Notes: a model not told the origin generated them from the sequence alone. 64,000 nt of DNA from Micromonospora cremea (GCF_900143515.1 NZ_FSQT01000001.1:2604001-2668000), one strand, 5' to 3'; counted from the first letter of the stretch, positions 33,955 through 42,775 are shown. Program-made: numbers and translations.

Positions 33955-34127
33955 CGATCCCGATGTCACGGCGCACTCCCCTCTGGCCGGCCCCCGCCGG
34001 CGGGCTCCCGTACTGCCAGTTTCGCCTGACCAGCCTGCCGGTCGGACGGGATTGGGCAGATTGCGCGGAGTGGAGCCGGGACGAGGTCGGCGAAGGAAGA
34101 CAACAGCGGTTACGTCATGCTGTGCCG

Positions 34128-34955
34128 ATGACCGCCGGAGATCGAGTGGACTCCTATTTCATCTGCGCCACCCCGCGCACCGGCAGTTCGCTGCTCCTGG
34201 GGTTACTGGAGTCCACGGGCGTCGCCGGCCACCCGCAGGCGTACTTCCGCGCTCCGGACGAGCCGTTGTGGGCTGAGCGATGGATGCTTCCCCGCACCCC
34301 TGCCGGTGGGTTCGATCACGCGGCCTACGTACGTGCGGCACGTGACGCCGGTCGCACCGACAACGGGGTGTTCGGCGCGAAGCTGATGTGGGGCGCGCTC
34401 GACGAGCTGGTCGACAAGCTCGGCAGGGTCCACCCCGACCTCGCCGGCCAGGATGTCGCGTTGCTGGAGCGGGCATTCGGTCGTACCCGGTTCGTGTATC
34501 TGCGGCGTGACGACGTACTGGCACAGGCGGTGTCCTGGCTGCGGGCCGAGCAGACCCAGGTCTGGTACGTCGGTGGTGACGGCGAGATCAGCGGCGGCGG
34601 CGACCGCAACGGGCAGGAGCCGGACTTCGATACGGACGGGATCGACGGCCTCATTCAGACGATCGAAGAGCACAACGCCGGATGGCATGCGTGGTTCTCC
34701 GCGGCCGGTGTGCGTCCCCACGTCGTCCGCTACGAGGATCTCGATGAGGACATGGTCGCCGCCACGCGTGGAATCCTGGATTTCCTCGGCCTAGACCTGC
34801 CGGACGGTCGCGCTGTCGTGCCCCGACACCAGCGTCAGGCCGACGACCTCAACCGTGAGTGGATCCAGCGATACCGGGCCGGGTCGCCGATCGCGACGGG
34901 CCAACCCGGTATTGCTCAACCCGTCCAGCGCTTGCCCCGCAGTGACCGTCAGTGA
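34128..34955 (+). CDS. Stf0-family sulfotransferase (trehalose 2-sulfotransferase-like)
   Basis: The product is 275 residues. The PAPS 5'-phosphosulfate loop is CATPRTGSSLL at residues 13-23, and the family continues with ESTGVAGHPQAYFR and the 3'-phosphate region RTRFVYLRRDDVLAQAVSWLRAEQT. The mycobacterial prototype sulfates trehalose for sulfolipid synthesis; the acceptor here is unknown. ATG 34128 is chosen because the homology starts right after it, though the frame is open upstream. It is alone on its strand apart from the HTH gene downstream. Confidence 0.88.
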   Translation: MTAGDRVDSYFICATPRTGSSLLLGLLESTGVAGHPQAYFRAPDEPLWAERWMLPRTPAGGFDHAAYVRAARDAGRTDNGVFGAKLMWGALDELVDKLGRVHPDLAGQDVALLERAFGRTRFVYLRRDDVLAQAVSWLRAEQTQVWYVGGDGEISGGGDRNGQEPDFDTDGIDGLIQTIEEHNAGWHAWFSAAGVRPHVVRYEDLDEDMVAATRGILDFLGLDLPDGRAVVPRHQRQADDLNREWIQRYRAGSPIATGQPGIAQPVQRLPRSDRQ

Positions 34956-35046
34956 TCATACGATGCCGGACCGCAGCGCCGGACAGCGACGGTCGGCGAT
35001 CGAGGTTAGCCTGAGCGTCGACCACGGGGGAAGCGACGGCCAGGAC

Positions 35047-35463
35047 ATGGGTGAGATGCCGGCAACCGCGCAGGCAGCGTTCGCGCGGTTCGTCCGCCAC
35101 GCGGTCGAGGCCGCCCGCGACGAGCGCGGTTGGCCGGTCGCAGAGGTGGCGGCTCGCAGCGGCGTCAGCCGCTCCACCGTCTTTCGATGGTTGTCGGGTG
35201 ACTGGCAGCACCACCCGGAACTCCCCAAGGTGCGCACCTTCTGCGCGGTCCTGGACGTGCCGCTCGGTGTGGCGCTGCGCGCCCTCACCCCGCCGCCAGC
35301 GGACGCGCCACAGCCCTCCCCGCCCCGGACAGATCCGAGCGTGGAGGCGCACATCGCGGCCATCCGCGACCGACTCGCCGACCCCCGCACCTCCGCCGCC
35401 GACAGGCAGCACATCCGCGCCACCCTGCAGATGCTCGCCCTCGCTGAGTCCCGCGCCGGCTGA
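35047..35463 (+). CDS. Helix-turn-helix (XRE-like) DNA-binding protein
   Basis: The product is 138 residues from ATG 35047; ATG 35056 is also possible. An XRE-type HTH spans about residues 12-70 (WPVAEVAARSGVSRSTVFRW). A linker and a C-terminal helical stretch (IAAIRDRLADPRTSAADRQHIRATL) follow. GGGGGAAG lies upstream. Upstream in-frame codons overlap the sulfotransferase gene and look non-coding. It has no clear partner. Confidence 0.75.
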   Translation: MGEMPATAQAAFARFVRHAVEAARDERGWPVAEVAARSGVSRSTVFRWLSGDWQHHPELPKVRTFCAVLDVPLGVALRALTPPPADAPQPSPPRTDPSVEAHIAAIRDRLADPRTSAADRQHIRATLQMLALAESRAG

Positions 35464-35580
35464 CCGCCTCAGGACGTCGGATGGGCGGCTCGGCTCGGCC
35501 GGGCAGCGCGACCAGCATGCGGTCACTGGCGTAACCATTCTCACCGGCCGGTCGGCTGACCAGCGTGGTTGGATGGGCCG

Positions 35581-35883
35581 GTGCAGTTCACCGTGACAGA
35601 CGCGCCGACGCGGGAGCGATTCGAGGCGCGCGACGAGGCGGGCGTGGTCGCCGGAGTGGTCACCTACCAGCTGACCGGCACCATCATCGTCTACACCCAC
35701 ACCGAGGTCGATCCGGAGTTCGAGGGCAAGGGCGTCGGGTCGACCCTGGCTCGCGCGGTGATGGACGACGCGCGGGCCAGGGGCCGGACCGTCGTCCCGC
35801 TCTGCCCGTTCCTCAGCAAGTGGCTGGTCAAGCACCCCGAGTACGAGGACATCGTCGCCCGATCGACCCGCAAGGTGAAATAA
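35581..35883 (+). CDS. GNAT-type small N-acetyltransferase (YidJ/GCN5_CG-like)
   Basis: The product is 100 residues from GTG 35581; TTG at 35569 would add four. The compact acetyltransferase fold of the N-acetyltransf_CG group shows VDPEFEGKGVGSTLARAVMDDAR (acetyl-CoA pyrophosphate loop EGKGVGS) and the C-terminal CPFLSKWLVKHPEYEDIV that marks this subfamily. Substrates of the group are unknown. It is convergent with the MarR gene 18 bp away. Confidence 0.85.
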   Translation: MQFTVTDAPTRERFEARDEAGVVAGVVTYQLTGTIIVYTHTEVDPEFEGKGVGSTLARAVMDDARARGRTVVPLCPFLSKWLVKHPEYEDIVARSTRKVK

Positions 35884-35900
35884 CGTACCGCCCGTTCCGG

Positions 35901-36368
35901 TCAGGCCGGCGGTCCCGCCGCCGACCGCCCCTGTTCGGTGAGCCGTGCGGTCTGGGATCGGAGCACCCGCACCGTGTTTTCGATGTAATCGACCACCGTG
36001 GCCATTTGTCGTTCGTCGTACCGGCTCATGAAGGCATTCATCTCCCGGCTCAGATCGGCGAAGATGCCGGTGAGGTCGGGGGCCCGAGATGGATCCGCGG
36101 TCACCAGCACCCGCCGCCGGTCGCTCGGGTCGGGCTCGCGGCGAACGTAGCCGGCCTGTTCGAGCCGATCGACGATCCCGGTGACGGCGCTGACGCCGAC
36201 CCCGAGTTGAGGTGCCAGGGCACCGGTCGGCAGCGGGCCGGCGCGCATGATCAGCCCTAGGGCCTTGTGCTCGGCGGCGTTCAGGCCGAGCCGTCGCGCG
36301 ATCGCCTCGTGAAACAGCACGACCGCCGTGCTCAACTCCCAGCCGTAATCTGTCATGCCCTCATCCAT
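35901..36368 (-). CDS. MarR family transcriptional regulator
   Basis: The product is 155 residues; starts at 36368 or 36356 (MTDYGW) are both possible. The winged helix is at about residues 40-105 (LAPQLGVGVSAVTGIVDRLEQAGYVRREPDPSDRRRVLV), including the DRR wing motif. Flanking helices form the dimer interface. It is divergent from a small membrane-protein gene, and the 75-bp gap contains a 7-bp-arm palindrome. That is the standard layout for MarR autoregulation plus control of the neighbour. Confidence 0.92.
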   Translation of the reverse strand: MDEGMTDYGWELSTAVVLFHEAIARRLGLNAAEHKALGLIMRAGPLPTGALAPQLGVGVSAVTGIVDRLEQAGYVRREPDPSDRRRVLVTADPSRAPDLTGIFADLSREMNAFMSRYDERQMATVVDYIENTVRVLRSQTARLTEQGRSAAGPPA

Positions 36369-36378
36369 TGCTCCAGTT

Positions 36379-36395
36379 TGATGGATAGTCCATCA
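36379..36395. promoter_or_regulatory. Palindrome TGATGGA-TAG-TCCATCA, candidate MarR operator
   Basis: Exact 7-bp inverted arms surround a 3-bp spacer. GATAGTCCAT within it recurs as GATAGTTCAT 17 bp to the right. The site lies between the divergent marR and membrane-protein genes, 11 bp from the marR start. Confidence 0.75.
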
Positions 36396-36443
36396 TCAGA
36401 GATAGTTCATGTCTCTGAAGTATAGCGACCGGAGGGCAGCGTC

Positions 36444-36986
36444 ATGCGGACGGGGCTCGCACTCAGCGGGGCGGCTTTTCGGTGGGCGACGCACTTCTAC
36501 GCCCGACACTTCTGGCTCGTGTTCGGCCTGTCGATGATTCCAACCGCGCAGCGGTTCATCGCGGTCCGCTACGGTGACGACCTGCCGGCCGTCGCCCAGG
36601 TCGGCGGCGAGATCCTCACAGGGCTCGCCCGGTTGCTCCTGGTCGGCGTCGTCCTCCATCTGGCGTTCCGGGAACCCGGCCTGTCCAACCTGACCCTTCG
36701 TGAGCGCTGGCTACGGCTGGCGGCCGGAATCGACGCGCGGGTCCGCGACTTCTGGTTCCAGTTTCTCGTCCTGGCGGCAGCCTTCGTGGTGCTCGACGTC
36801 CTGCCAACCACCGCCATCGCTCTCTGGGTGCCCGACGAGCGGCAGAATCTGATGAATTCCGTGCTGGTGAGCGCGAAGAACCCCACGGTGATCGCCTTCA
36901 CGATCCTCTGGATGATCGGCGTCGGGCGGACCCTGATGGTGCGCCGCCAGCAGACCGTGCCAATCCAGGAGTCGTCCGCGACCTGA
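36444..36986 (+). CDS. Membrane protein controlled by adjacent marR, function unknown
   Basis: The product is 180 residues with about four hydrophobic stretches (near 24-40, 52-75, 107-130 and 150-165) separated by charged loops such as REPGLSNLTLRERWLRL. GGAGGG lies at good spacing before the ATG. No transporter or enzyme motif is recognised. Divergence from marR with a shared palindrome suggests induction by a small aromatic or stress compound, so an efflux or membrane-protection role is possible. Confidence 0.75.
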   Translation: MRTGLALSGAAFRWATHFYARHFWLVFGLSMIPTAQRFIAVRYGDDLPAVAQVGGEILTGLARLLLVGVVLHLAFREPGLSNLTLRERWLRLAAGIDARVRDFWFQFLVLAAAFVVLDVLPTTAIALWVPDERQNLMNSVLVSAKNPTVIAFTILWMIGVGRTLMVRRQQTVPIQESSAT

Positions 36987-37162
36987 GGCGGCGTCGCGGT
37001 GGTGAGCTCGGCAGCGGCCACCGCCTGAGTCATCGCACGGGACGGCGGCGCAAGCGGCGGTTTCGTCGTTCACCGTCGTCGTGACCGCCGGCGGCGTCAT
37101 CATGACCGCGTAGCCGCTTCGGTCGCCAGGCGGGCGCCGGTGGTGGAGGGGGTGCGGCGAAC

Positions 37163-38992
37163 GTGCGGGAGATGTCGGTTGCGCCGGTGGTCACGGGGGC
37201 CGCCTCACCGGGCCTGGCGGACATGGTGTGGGACAACGCGCGTCAAGATCCCGAAGGGGTGCAGTTCCTGCGTCCGGCGCCGGTCTCTCGGGCCTGGCCG
37301 GCGGGGCCATCGGCACACGGGGCCGTGCCCGTGACGTGCGCGCAGTTCCACGCTGACGTGCTTACTCTCGCCCGCGGCTTCATCGACGCCGGAATCGGGC
37401 ACGGCGACCGGGTGGGGTTGATGAGTCGCACCCGCTACGAATGGACGCTCGTCGACTATGCGCTGTGGTCGATCGGGGCCGTCACCGTCCCGATCTACGA
37501 CACATCCAGCCCGGAGCAGATGGAATGGATCCTCGCGGACTCCGGTGCGGTGGGATGTGTGGTCGAGGCCGACAAGCACGCCGCCATGCTCGCCGGCCTG
37601 CGCGATGGCCTGCCCGCGGTGCGTCAGGTATGGCGGATCAACGCCGGGGACCTGATCGCGCTGGCCGGTCAGGGTCGGGCCATCGACGACGCCCAGGTGG
37701 ACGTCCGCCGCACGGCGGTCACAGGCAGCGACATGGCGACGATCGTCTACACCAGCGGCACGACCGGCCGGCCGAAGGGCTGCGTGCTGACGCACCGCAA
37801 CATCTACTGCGACATCAGCAATGCCACCGCGGTACTGCCGGAGCTGTTGCATCCGGGAGCGTCGACGGTGCTGTTCCTGCCGTTGGCGCACGCGTTCGCC
37901 CGCCTGATCCAGGTCGGCATGGTGCTGACCCGCGCCACCCTGGTGCACAGCGCCGACATGACCGGAGTACTGAAGCAACTACAGCAGCACCGTCCCACCT
38001 TCATCCTCGCCGTGCCGAGGGTGTTCGAGAAGATGCACACCCAGACACGGCAGAAGGCCGCCGACGCACACCAGGAATGGCTGTTCAGCATCGCGGACGC
38101 CGTCGCGGTGCGCTACAGCCGCGCCATGGACACGCCACAGGGCCCAGGAGGACTGCTGCGGCTGACGCGCAGGGTGTTCGACGTGATCGTCTATCGGAAA
38201 CTGCGGGCCGCGCTGGGCGGACGCTGTCACACCGCGATCGTCGGTGGCGCCCCGCTCGGGGAGCGCCTCGGTCATTTCTTCCGCGGCGCCGGCCTGACCG
38301 CGCTGGAAGGGTACGGGCTGACCGAGACATCACCGGCGTTGACGCTGAACCTGCCGACCGCACTTCGGATCGGCACGGTCGGTCGCCCGATCCCCGGCGT
38401 GCAGATCCGCATCGCCGACGACGCGGAGGTCATCGCGCGCGGCGAGATGGTGTTCGGCGGCTACTGGAACAACCCGGACGCCACCCAGGCCACCTTCACG
38501 TCGGACGGGTGGCTGCGAACCGGGGACCAGGGCAGCCTCGACGACGACGGCTTCCTGCGCATCACCGGCCGTACGAAAGAGATCATCGTTACGGCGGCGG
38601 GAACGAACCTCGCCCCCGCCCCGGTCGAGGAACGCATCCGCGCCCACCCCCTGATCAGTCAGTGCGTCCTGATCGGTGATCACCGGCCGTACGTCACCGC
38701 GCTGATCACCATCGACCAGCAGGAGTGGAAGCGGTGGACGGCCAGCCACGGCCATCCCCACGCGTCGATAGCCGACCTACGAGAGAGCCCCGACCTGCGC
38801 AAGGAGGTCCAGGGAGCCGTCGACGAGGGCAACGAGACGGTGTCCCGGGCCGAGAGGGTCAAGATCTTCCGCATCCTGTCCCGAGACCTCACCGAAGCCG
38901 ACGGAGAACTCACCCCCACCCTCAAGATCAAGCGCGAGGTGGTGGAGTCACACTTCGCCGCCGACGTCGACGCCCTCTATCGCGGGCACTGA
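37163..38992 (+). CDS. Long-chain acyl-CoA synthetase (AMP-forming)
   Basis: The product is 609 residues from GTG 37163; ATG 37172 is an alternative. The adenylate-forming motifs are MATIVYTSGTTGRPKGC (P-loop), YGLTETSPAL (A5) and TGDQGSLDDDGFLRITGRTKE (A7/A8). The C-terminal lysine region is TPTLKIKREVV. It activates fatty acids to acyl-CoA via acyl-AMP. Size and motif wording match the FadD15-like bacterial long-chain ligases. No operon partner; hairpin downstream. It may supply acyl chains to the lipid genes of this region, which is inference. Confidence 0.93.
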   Translation: MREMSVAPVVTGAASPGLADMVWDNARQDPEGVQFLRPAPVSRAWPAGPSAHGAVPVTCAQFHADVLTLARGFIDAGIGHGDRVGLMSRTRYEWTLVDYALWSIGAVTVPIYDTSSPEQMEWILADSGAVGCVVEADKHAAMLAGLRDGLPAVRQVWRINAGDLIALAGQGRAIDDAQVDVRRTAVTGSDMATIVYTSGTTGRPKGCVLTHRNIYCDISNATAVLPELLHPGASTVLFLPLAHAFARLIQVGMVLTRATLVHSADMTGVLKQLQQHRPTFILAVPRVFEKMHTQTRQKAADAHQEWLFSIADAVAVRYSRAMDTPQGPGGLLRLTRRVFDVIVYRKLRAALGGRCHTAIVGGAPLGERLGHFFRGAGLTALEGYGLTETSPALTLNLPTALRIGTVGRPIPGVQIRIADDAEVIARGEMVFGGYWNNPDATQATFTSDGWLRTGDQGSLDDDGFLRITGRTKEIIVTAAGTNLAPAPVEERIRAHPLISQCVLIGDHRPYVTALITIDQQEWKRWTASHGHPHASIADLRESPDLRKEVQGAVDEGNETVSRAERVKIFRILSRDLTEADGELTPTLKIKREVVESHFAADVDALYRGH

Positions 38993-39015
38993 CCCCGCGA
39001 CCCGCACGGAACGCC

Positions 39016-39050
39016 GGGGCGGCAGACCACTCAACTCGGCCCGCCGCCCC
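39016..39050. terminator. Probable hairpin terminator
   Basis: GGGGCGGC (39016-39023) pairs perfectly with GCCGCCCC (39043-39050) across a 19-nt loop between two convergent genes. Confidence 0.5.
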
Positions 39051-39076
39051 TCTCGTTCCGGCGCGCGTCCCCGGCG

Positions 39077-40252
39077 CTACGGCTTGAGCACCACCTTCAG
39101 ACACTCGTCCTGCTTGTTCTTGAAGATGTCGAACCCGTGCGGGGCGTCCTCAAGCCGCATCGTGTGGGTGATGATGAAGCTCGGGTCGATCTCGCCCTTG
39201 CGGATCCGTTCCAGCAGCGGCCGCATGTAGCGTTGAACGTGCGCCTGCCCGGACCGCATGGTCAGCGAGCGATTCATGAACGAGCCCATCGGGAACTTGT
39301 CGATGAAACCGCCGTAGGCGCCAATCACGGACACCGTGCCACCGTTGCGGCAGCTCAACACCGCCTCCCGCAGCGCGTGCGGCCGGTCAGGCTCCGTCTT
39401 CGTCACCTGCTTGGCCTTGTCGTACGCGTGCAGCGCGGCCGACGCGTGGTGCCCCTCCATGCCGACCGCGTCGATGCAGGCGTCCGGCCCGCGACCGGCC
39501 GTCATCTCCCGCAGGGCGTCCAGGACGTCGGTCTGCTCGTAGTTGATCGTCTCCACGCCGGTGTTCTCCCGGGCGACCCGCAGCCTGTAGGGGAACCGGT
39601 CGATGACGATGACCCGTTCCGCGCCGAGCATGAGGGCGCTCGCGGCAGCGAACTGGCCGACCGGCCCGGCACCCCAGATCGCGATGGTGTCACCGCGCTT
39701 GATGTCACACATCTCGGCGGCCATGTAGCCGGTGGGCAGCACGTCAGACAGGAACAGCACCTGCTCGTCCGCCAGGTCGTCCTCGATCTTGATGGTCCCG
39801 ACGTCGGCGTAGGGCACCCGGGCGTACTGAGCCTGGCCGCCCGCGTAGCCGCCGAGCAGATGCGAGTAGCCGAAGATGCCGGCGGGCGAGTGGCCCATCA
39901 CCTTCTCCGCTATCGCCGCGTTCGGGTTCGAGTTCTCGCAGATCGAAAAGAGGCCGTCCTCGCAGGAAGCGCAGTTGCCGCAGGCGATCGGGAAGGCCAC
40001 CACCACCCGGTCGCCGACGCTCAGACCGTCCCGAACGCCCGGACCCAGTTCCACGACCTCGCCCATGAACTCGTGACCGAGCACGTCCCCCTTCTTCATG
40101 GCCGGGATGTACCCGTGGAGAAGATGCAGGTCCGAGCCGCAGATCGCCGTCGAAGTGATCCGCACGATGGCGTCGCGTGGGTTGAGGATCTGCGGGTCGG
40201 GGACGTTCTTGACCGCCAGGTTGTTGGGTGCGATCCAGCAGTTCGCTCTCAT
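39077..40252 (-). CDS. Zinc-dependent alcohol/formaldehyde dehydrogenase (glutathione-independent type)
   Basis: The product is 391 residues of the medium-chain dehydrogenase family. Catalytic zinc ligands are in CGSDLH (Cys38) and GHEFMGE (His59/Glu60). Structural zinc cysteines are C91, C94, C97 and C105. The NAD-binding motif is WGAGPVGQFAAAS. The extra loop and DAVGMEGHH segment match the glutathione-independent formaldehyde dehydrogenase/Pseudomonas Fdh branch, so aldehyde dismutation or oxidation is likely. It starts 8 bp after the SRPBCC gene on the same strand and they form a two-gene operon. Confidence 0.9.
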   Translation of the reverse strand: MRANCWIAPNNLAVKNVPDPQILNPRDAIVRITSTAICGSDLHLLHGYIPAMKKGDVLGHEFMGEVVELGPGVRDGLSVGDRVVVAFPIACGNCASCEDGLFSICENSNPNAAIAEKVMGHSPAGIFGYSHLLGGYAGGQAQYARVPYADVGTIKIEDDLADEQVLFLSDVLPTGYMAAEMCDIKRGDTIAIWGAGPVGQFAAASALMLGAERVIVIDRFPYRLRVARENTGVETINYEQTDVLDALREMTAGRGPDACIDAVGMEGHHASAALHAYDKAKQVTKTEPDRPHALREAVLSCRNGGTVSVIGAYGGFIDKFPMGSFMNRSLTMRSGQAHVQRYMRPLLERIRKGEIDPSFIITHTMRLEDAPHGFDIFKNKQDECLKVVLKP

Positions 40253-40260
40253 CGTTCCCC

Positions 40261-41247
40261 CTACCTGCCGGACCCGCGCGTCGCCAGCGGCTGCGCCGGG
40301 CGCTGCTTCAGCTGCTGCTGGATGTTGCTGCCGTCCGGACTGCCATCGGAGCGGGTGACCTCGCCGGTCTCGATCACCTGCTTGAACCTGCGCAGGTCGT
40401 CGCAGACCTGCTGCTGCGGGTTCTCACCGAACAGCTTGGCGACCCGCGCGCCGAACATGCCCCCGGGCACCCGGTAGCCAAGCTCGACCCGCACCTCGGT
40501 GCCGCGCCCCCCGGTCGCCGGGACGAAGCGCACCGAGCCGGAGTTGGGCACCCGCGCACCGTCCACAGAGCGCCAGCTGATCAGCTGGCCCGGGCGGTCG
40601 TCGACGATCTCCGCGTCCCAGCTGACCTTCCGACCGGCCGGCGCCTTCGCCGTCCAGCGCGACCGCCGGTCACCCGTGGTCTGCACCGACTGGAGGTGGG
40701 ACATGAAGCGCGGCAGGTTCTCGAAGTCGTGCCAGAACCGGTAGGCGTCCGCGGCACTGCGGTTGATGGTCACCGACCCGTACACCCGCTTGGCGTCCCG
40801 CCCCCGCCGCCCACGGGTGGCCCGCACCGCGGTGTACAGATCGACCGCGGTGATCCCGGCCAACGCCCAGGTCGTGTACGTCAGGCGCTGGCGCTGCTCG
40901 CCACACCGACCCTTCATCGCCTGCCCGGCGGCGGCGAGGTCCAGCACGTCGCCGGCGACCCGCGTCCACGCCCCCCACCTCGCGCGCCGGGGAATCAGCA
41001 GCGCGGCGGCGTGGCCCAGCTCGCGGACCCCCGCCGCCGCCAACACCTGCCGCGCGGTGGGCGAGTCGTCGACCCCGGTCAACCGGCTCACCTGCTCCCG
41101 GCGCGCGAGGACGGTCACACCCAGACCGAGGCTGAGCCAGCCCAGGAACCGGGCCAGCCCCTCCGATCCGCGGTCCCGCCCGGCCCGCTCGATTCCCAGG
41201 CTGTCGGTCACCGACCGGACACCCATGGTGGTTTTTCCCATGATCAC
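40261..41247 (-). CDS. SRPBCC family protein with N-terminal membrane region
   Basis: The product is 328 residues. The N-terminal half has three or four short hydrophobic segments (LARFLGWLSLGLGVTVLA, AGVRELGHAAALLI, the AGITAVDLYTAV region). The C-terminal half (about 150-290) is a START/SRPBCC lipid-binding domain: VYGSVTINRSAADAYRFWHDFENLPRFM and VRVELGYRVPGGMFGARVAKLFGE. A Gln/Pro-rich tail follows. Such cyclase/dehydrase-like proteins are widespread beside zinc ADH genes in actinobacteria. It probably binds a lipid or aldehyde at the membrane. GATCAT precedes a double start (MIM). Confidence 0.85.
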   Translation of the reverse strand: MIMGKTTMGVRSVTDSLGIERAGRDRGSEGLARFLGWLSLGLGVTVLARREQVSRLTGVDDSPTARQVLAAAGVRELGHAAALLIPRRARWGAWTRVAGDVLDLAAAGQAMKGRCGEQRQRLTYTTWALAGITAVDLYTAVRATRGRRGRDAKRVYGSVTINRSAADAYRFWHDFENLPRFMSHLQSVQTTGDRRSRWTAKAPAGRKVSWDAEIVDDRPGQLISWRSVDGARVPNSGSVRFVPATGGRGTEVRVELGYRVPGGMFGARVAKLFGENPQQQVCDDLRRFKQVIETGEVTRSDGSPDGSNIQQQLKQRPAQPLATRGSGR

Positions 41248-41426
41248 CCCTCGTGAGTTCTTCGTTGTCGGCCGCGCCGTACCGGACGGCCGTCGCCCGA
41301 CGTCGAGCCGTTGAGGGGATCGGCCCGCACGCCTCCCAGCAGATCAGGCGGATGCGGTCCGCGCCGGCCGACCGGGAAGATGAGGGTCGAGGGAACGGGC
41401 GGGACCGCGGCCACGCCCGGCGGGAA

Positions 41427-41864
41427 TCACGGTGGATCCAGATCGATGCGCACCGTCAGCGGGTTCGCGTTCATCGCCTTCGAGGTGCGCAGGCAGAGCC
41501 GGCGCATGAAACCGCTCCGCGCGAGGATCCGCTGGCGCTCGTGGGGATCATCGTCCTCGACCAGCCGCGCCGTTCCGGCCCGCCAGCGTGCACGCGGCCC
41601 GCCGCCCACCTTGACCCGGACGTGGGGATCGGCCTCGACGTTTCGCACCCAGTCGGCACGGCGCCCCCGCTGCGAGACCAGCCAGAAGACATCACCGTCC
41701 AGGCCGTCACACACCGGGGTGTACCGCGGCTGCCCCGTACGCCGTCCGCTCGTCTCCAACAGGGCATCGCCGGGGATCGGAATTTTCCAGTCCCACGCTC
41801 GCCTGACGATCGGGTTGATCAGGCGCTGCTGGAGCACGCGAGGCATCCCGGCCAGCGAGAACAT
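41427..41864 (-). CDS. Deazaflavin (F420)-dependent nitroreductase family protein
   Basis: The product is 145 residues from ATG 41864; the frame is open further upstream but overlaps the bL36 gene. The DDN/DUF385 split-barrel core is LLETSGRRTGQPRYTPVCDGLDGDVFWLVSQ and then ADWVRNVEADPHVRVKVGG, with basic F420-phosphate-binding residues. Members reduce quinones, nitro compounds or enones with F420H2, which is abundant in actinomycetes. It starts 15 bp after the bL36 stop on the same strand and is probably co-transcribed with it. Confidence 0.87.
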   Translation of the reverse strand: MFSLAGMPRVLQQRLINPIVRRAWDWKIPIPGDALLETSGRRTGQPRYTPVCDGLDGDVFWLVSQRGRRADWVRNVEADPHVRVKVGGGPRARWRAGTARLVEDDDPHERQRILARSGFMRRLCLRTSKAMNANPLTVRIDLDPP

Positions 41865-41878
41865 GACAGGATCCGCTC

Positions 41879-42001
41879 TCAGCCCTGCCGGGCCTTCTGA
41901 CGCCGGTCGGACTTGTTGATCACGAAAGTCCGGCCCCGGCGGCGTACCACGATCGAGTTCATCTTGTTCTTCAACCCGCGCAGTGAGTTCCTGACCTTCA
42001 T
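41879..42001 (-). CDS. rpmJ: Ribosomal protein bL36, zinc-free (type B) paralogue
   Basis: The product is 40 residues, reading [19 protein letters not shown] followed by [21 protein letters not shown]. This is unmistakably type-B bL36 (YkgO-like). All four zinc ligands (CxxC and CxxxH-type residues) of the standard C+ protein are missing, so it needs no zinc. AGGAGAGGG sits 8 nt before the ATG. C- paralogues normally replace the zinc form under zinc limitation and are Zur-regulated, but I see no obvious Zur box upstream. Pairing with an F420-type reductase is notable. Confidence 0.93.
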   Translation of the reverse strand: MKVRNSLRGLKNKMNSIVVRRRGRTFVINKSDRRQKARQG

Positions 42002-42298
42002 CGCAGTCACCCTCTCCTGGTCGTATCCGGGTTCCGATCGACGATCCGGCACCCGCGTGGCGATCCACAACGAGATGCGACGACTCGCCCTTCACGGGCC
42101 TCGTGCGCCACAGTCGCTCCGCCACGGCCCCGCTCGCGTACCCGACGCGTCCTCGCTCATTCGTGGCGTCGATGCTGGCCCGACGCCGCCAGCAGCGAGC
42201 CCCGGCGCGGCCCATGCACGCGCCGCCATCGGGTATCACAGGTGGCGCGACACCGGCACGCGGCCGGGCCGTGCATCATCCGGCAGGGAGGCACGACC

Positions 42299-42775
42299 AT
42301 GAGGAAGACCGAGCTGACCGACGGTGGCCGACGCGTCGTGGTGGTCGCCGTGGACAAGGGTGAGGACGCCGTGGCGGCCATCCACGACGCGGCAGCCGAG
42401 TGCGACATCCGCGGCGCGCGTGTCACCGCTGTCGGCGGGTTCCACTCGGCCGAGGTGGGCTACTTCGACCGCGAGAAGCGTGACTACATCCGCATTCCCG
42501 TGGACGAGCAGGTCGAGGTCCTGTCGCTGCTCGGCGACATCGCCGACGACCGCGGCACGGTCGCCCTGCACGCGCACACCGTCCTCGGTCGTCGGGACGG
42601 CACGACCGTCGGCGGGCACCTCATGCGGGGTGAGGTCTGGCCGACCCTGGAGGTCATCATCACCGAAGTCGGCACCAATCTCACCAAGCAGGTCGATCCG
42701 GAGACCGGCCTCGCCCTGTTCCCGGCAACCACCAACCGGACACCGATCACCGCGCAGGATCGCACCGCTCGATGA
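42299..42775 (+). CDS. PPC (DUF296) domain protein
   Basis: The product is 158 residues from ATG 42299, with GGGAGG 7 nt upstream. The plants-and-prokaryotes conserved domain runs nearly full length: DAAAECDIRGARVTAVGGFHSAEVGYFD, ALHAHTVLGRRDGTTVGGHLMRGEVWPTLEVIITE. The His cluster in HAHTVLG and GGHL is the conserved metal or ligand site of the trimeric fold. The eukaryotic version is in AT-hook proteins; bacterial function is unclear. HflX follows 99 bp downstream on the same strand. Confidence 0.88.
   Translation: MRKTELTDGGRRVVVVAVDKGEDAVAAIHDAAAECDIRGARVTAVGGFHSAEVGYFDREKRDYIRIPVDEQVEVLSLLGDIADDRGTVALHAHTVLGRRDGTTVGGHLMRGEVWPTLEVIITEVGTNLTKQVDPETGLALFPATTNRTPITAQDRTAR

Noticed and set aside
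42002..42250. tRNA-like look upstream of the bL36 gene (GGTTCCGATC on the plus strand)
   Set aside because: No T-arm, D-arm and acceptor stem could be folded together, so a tRNA is not supported.
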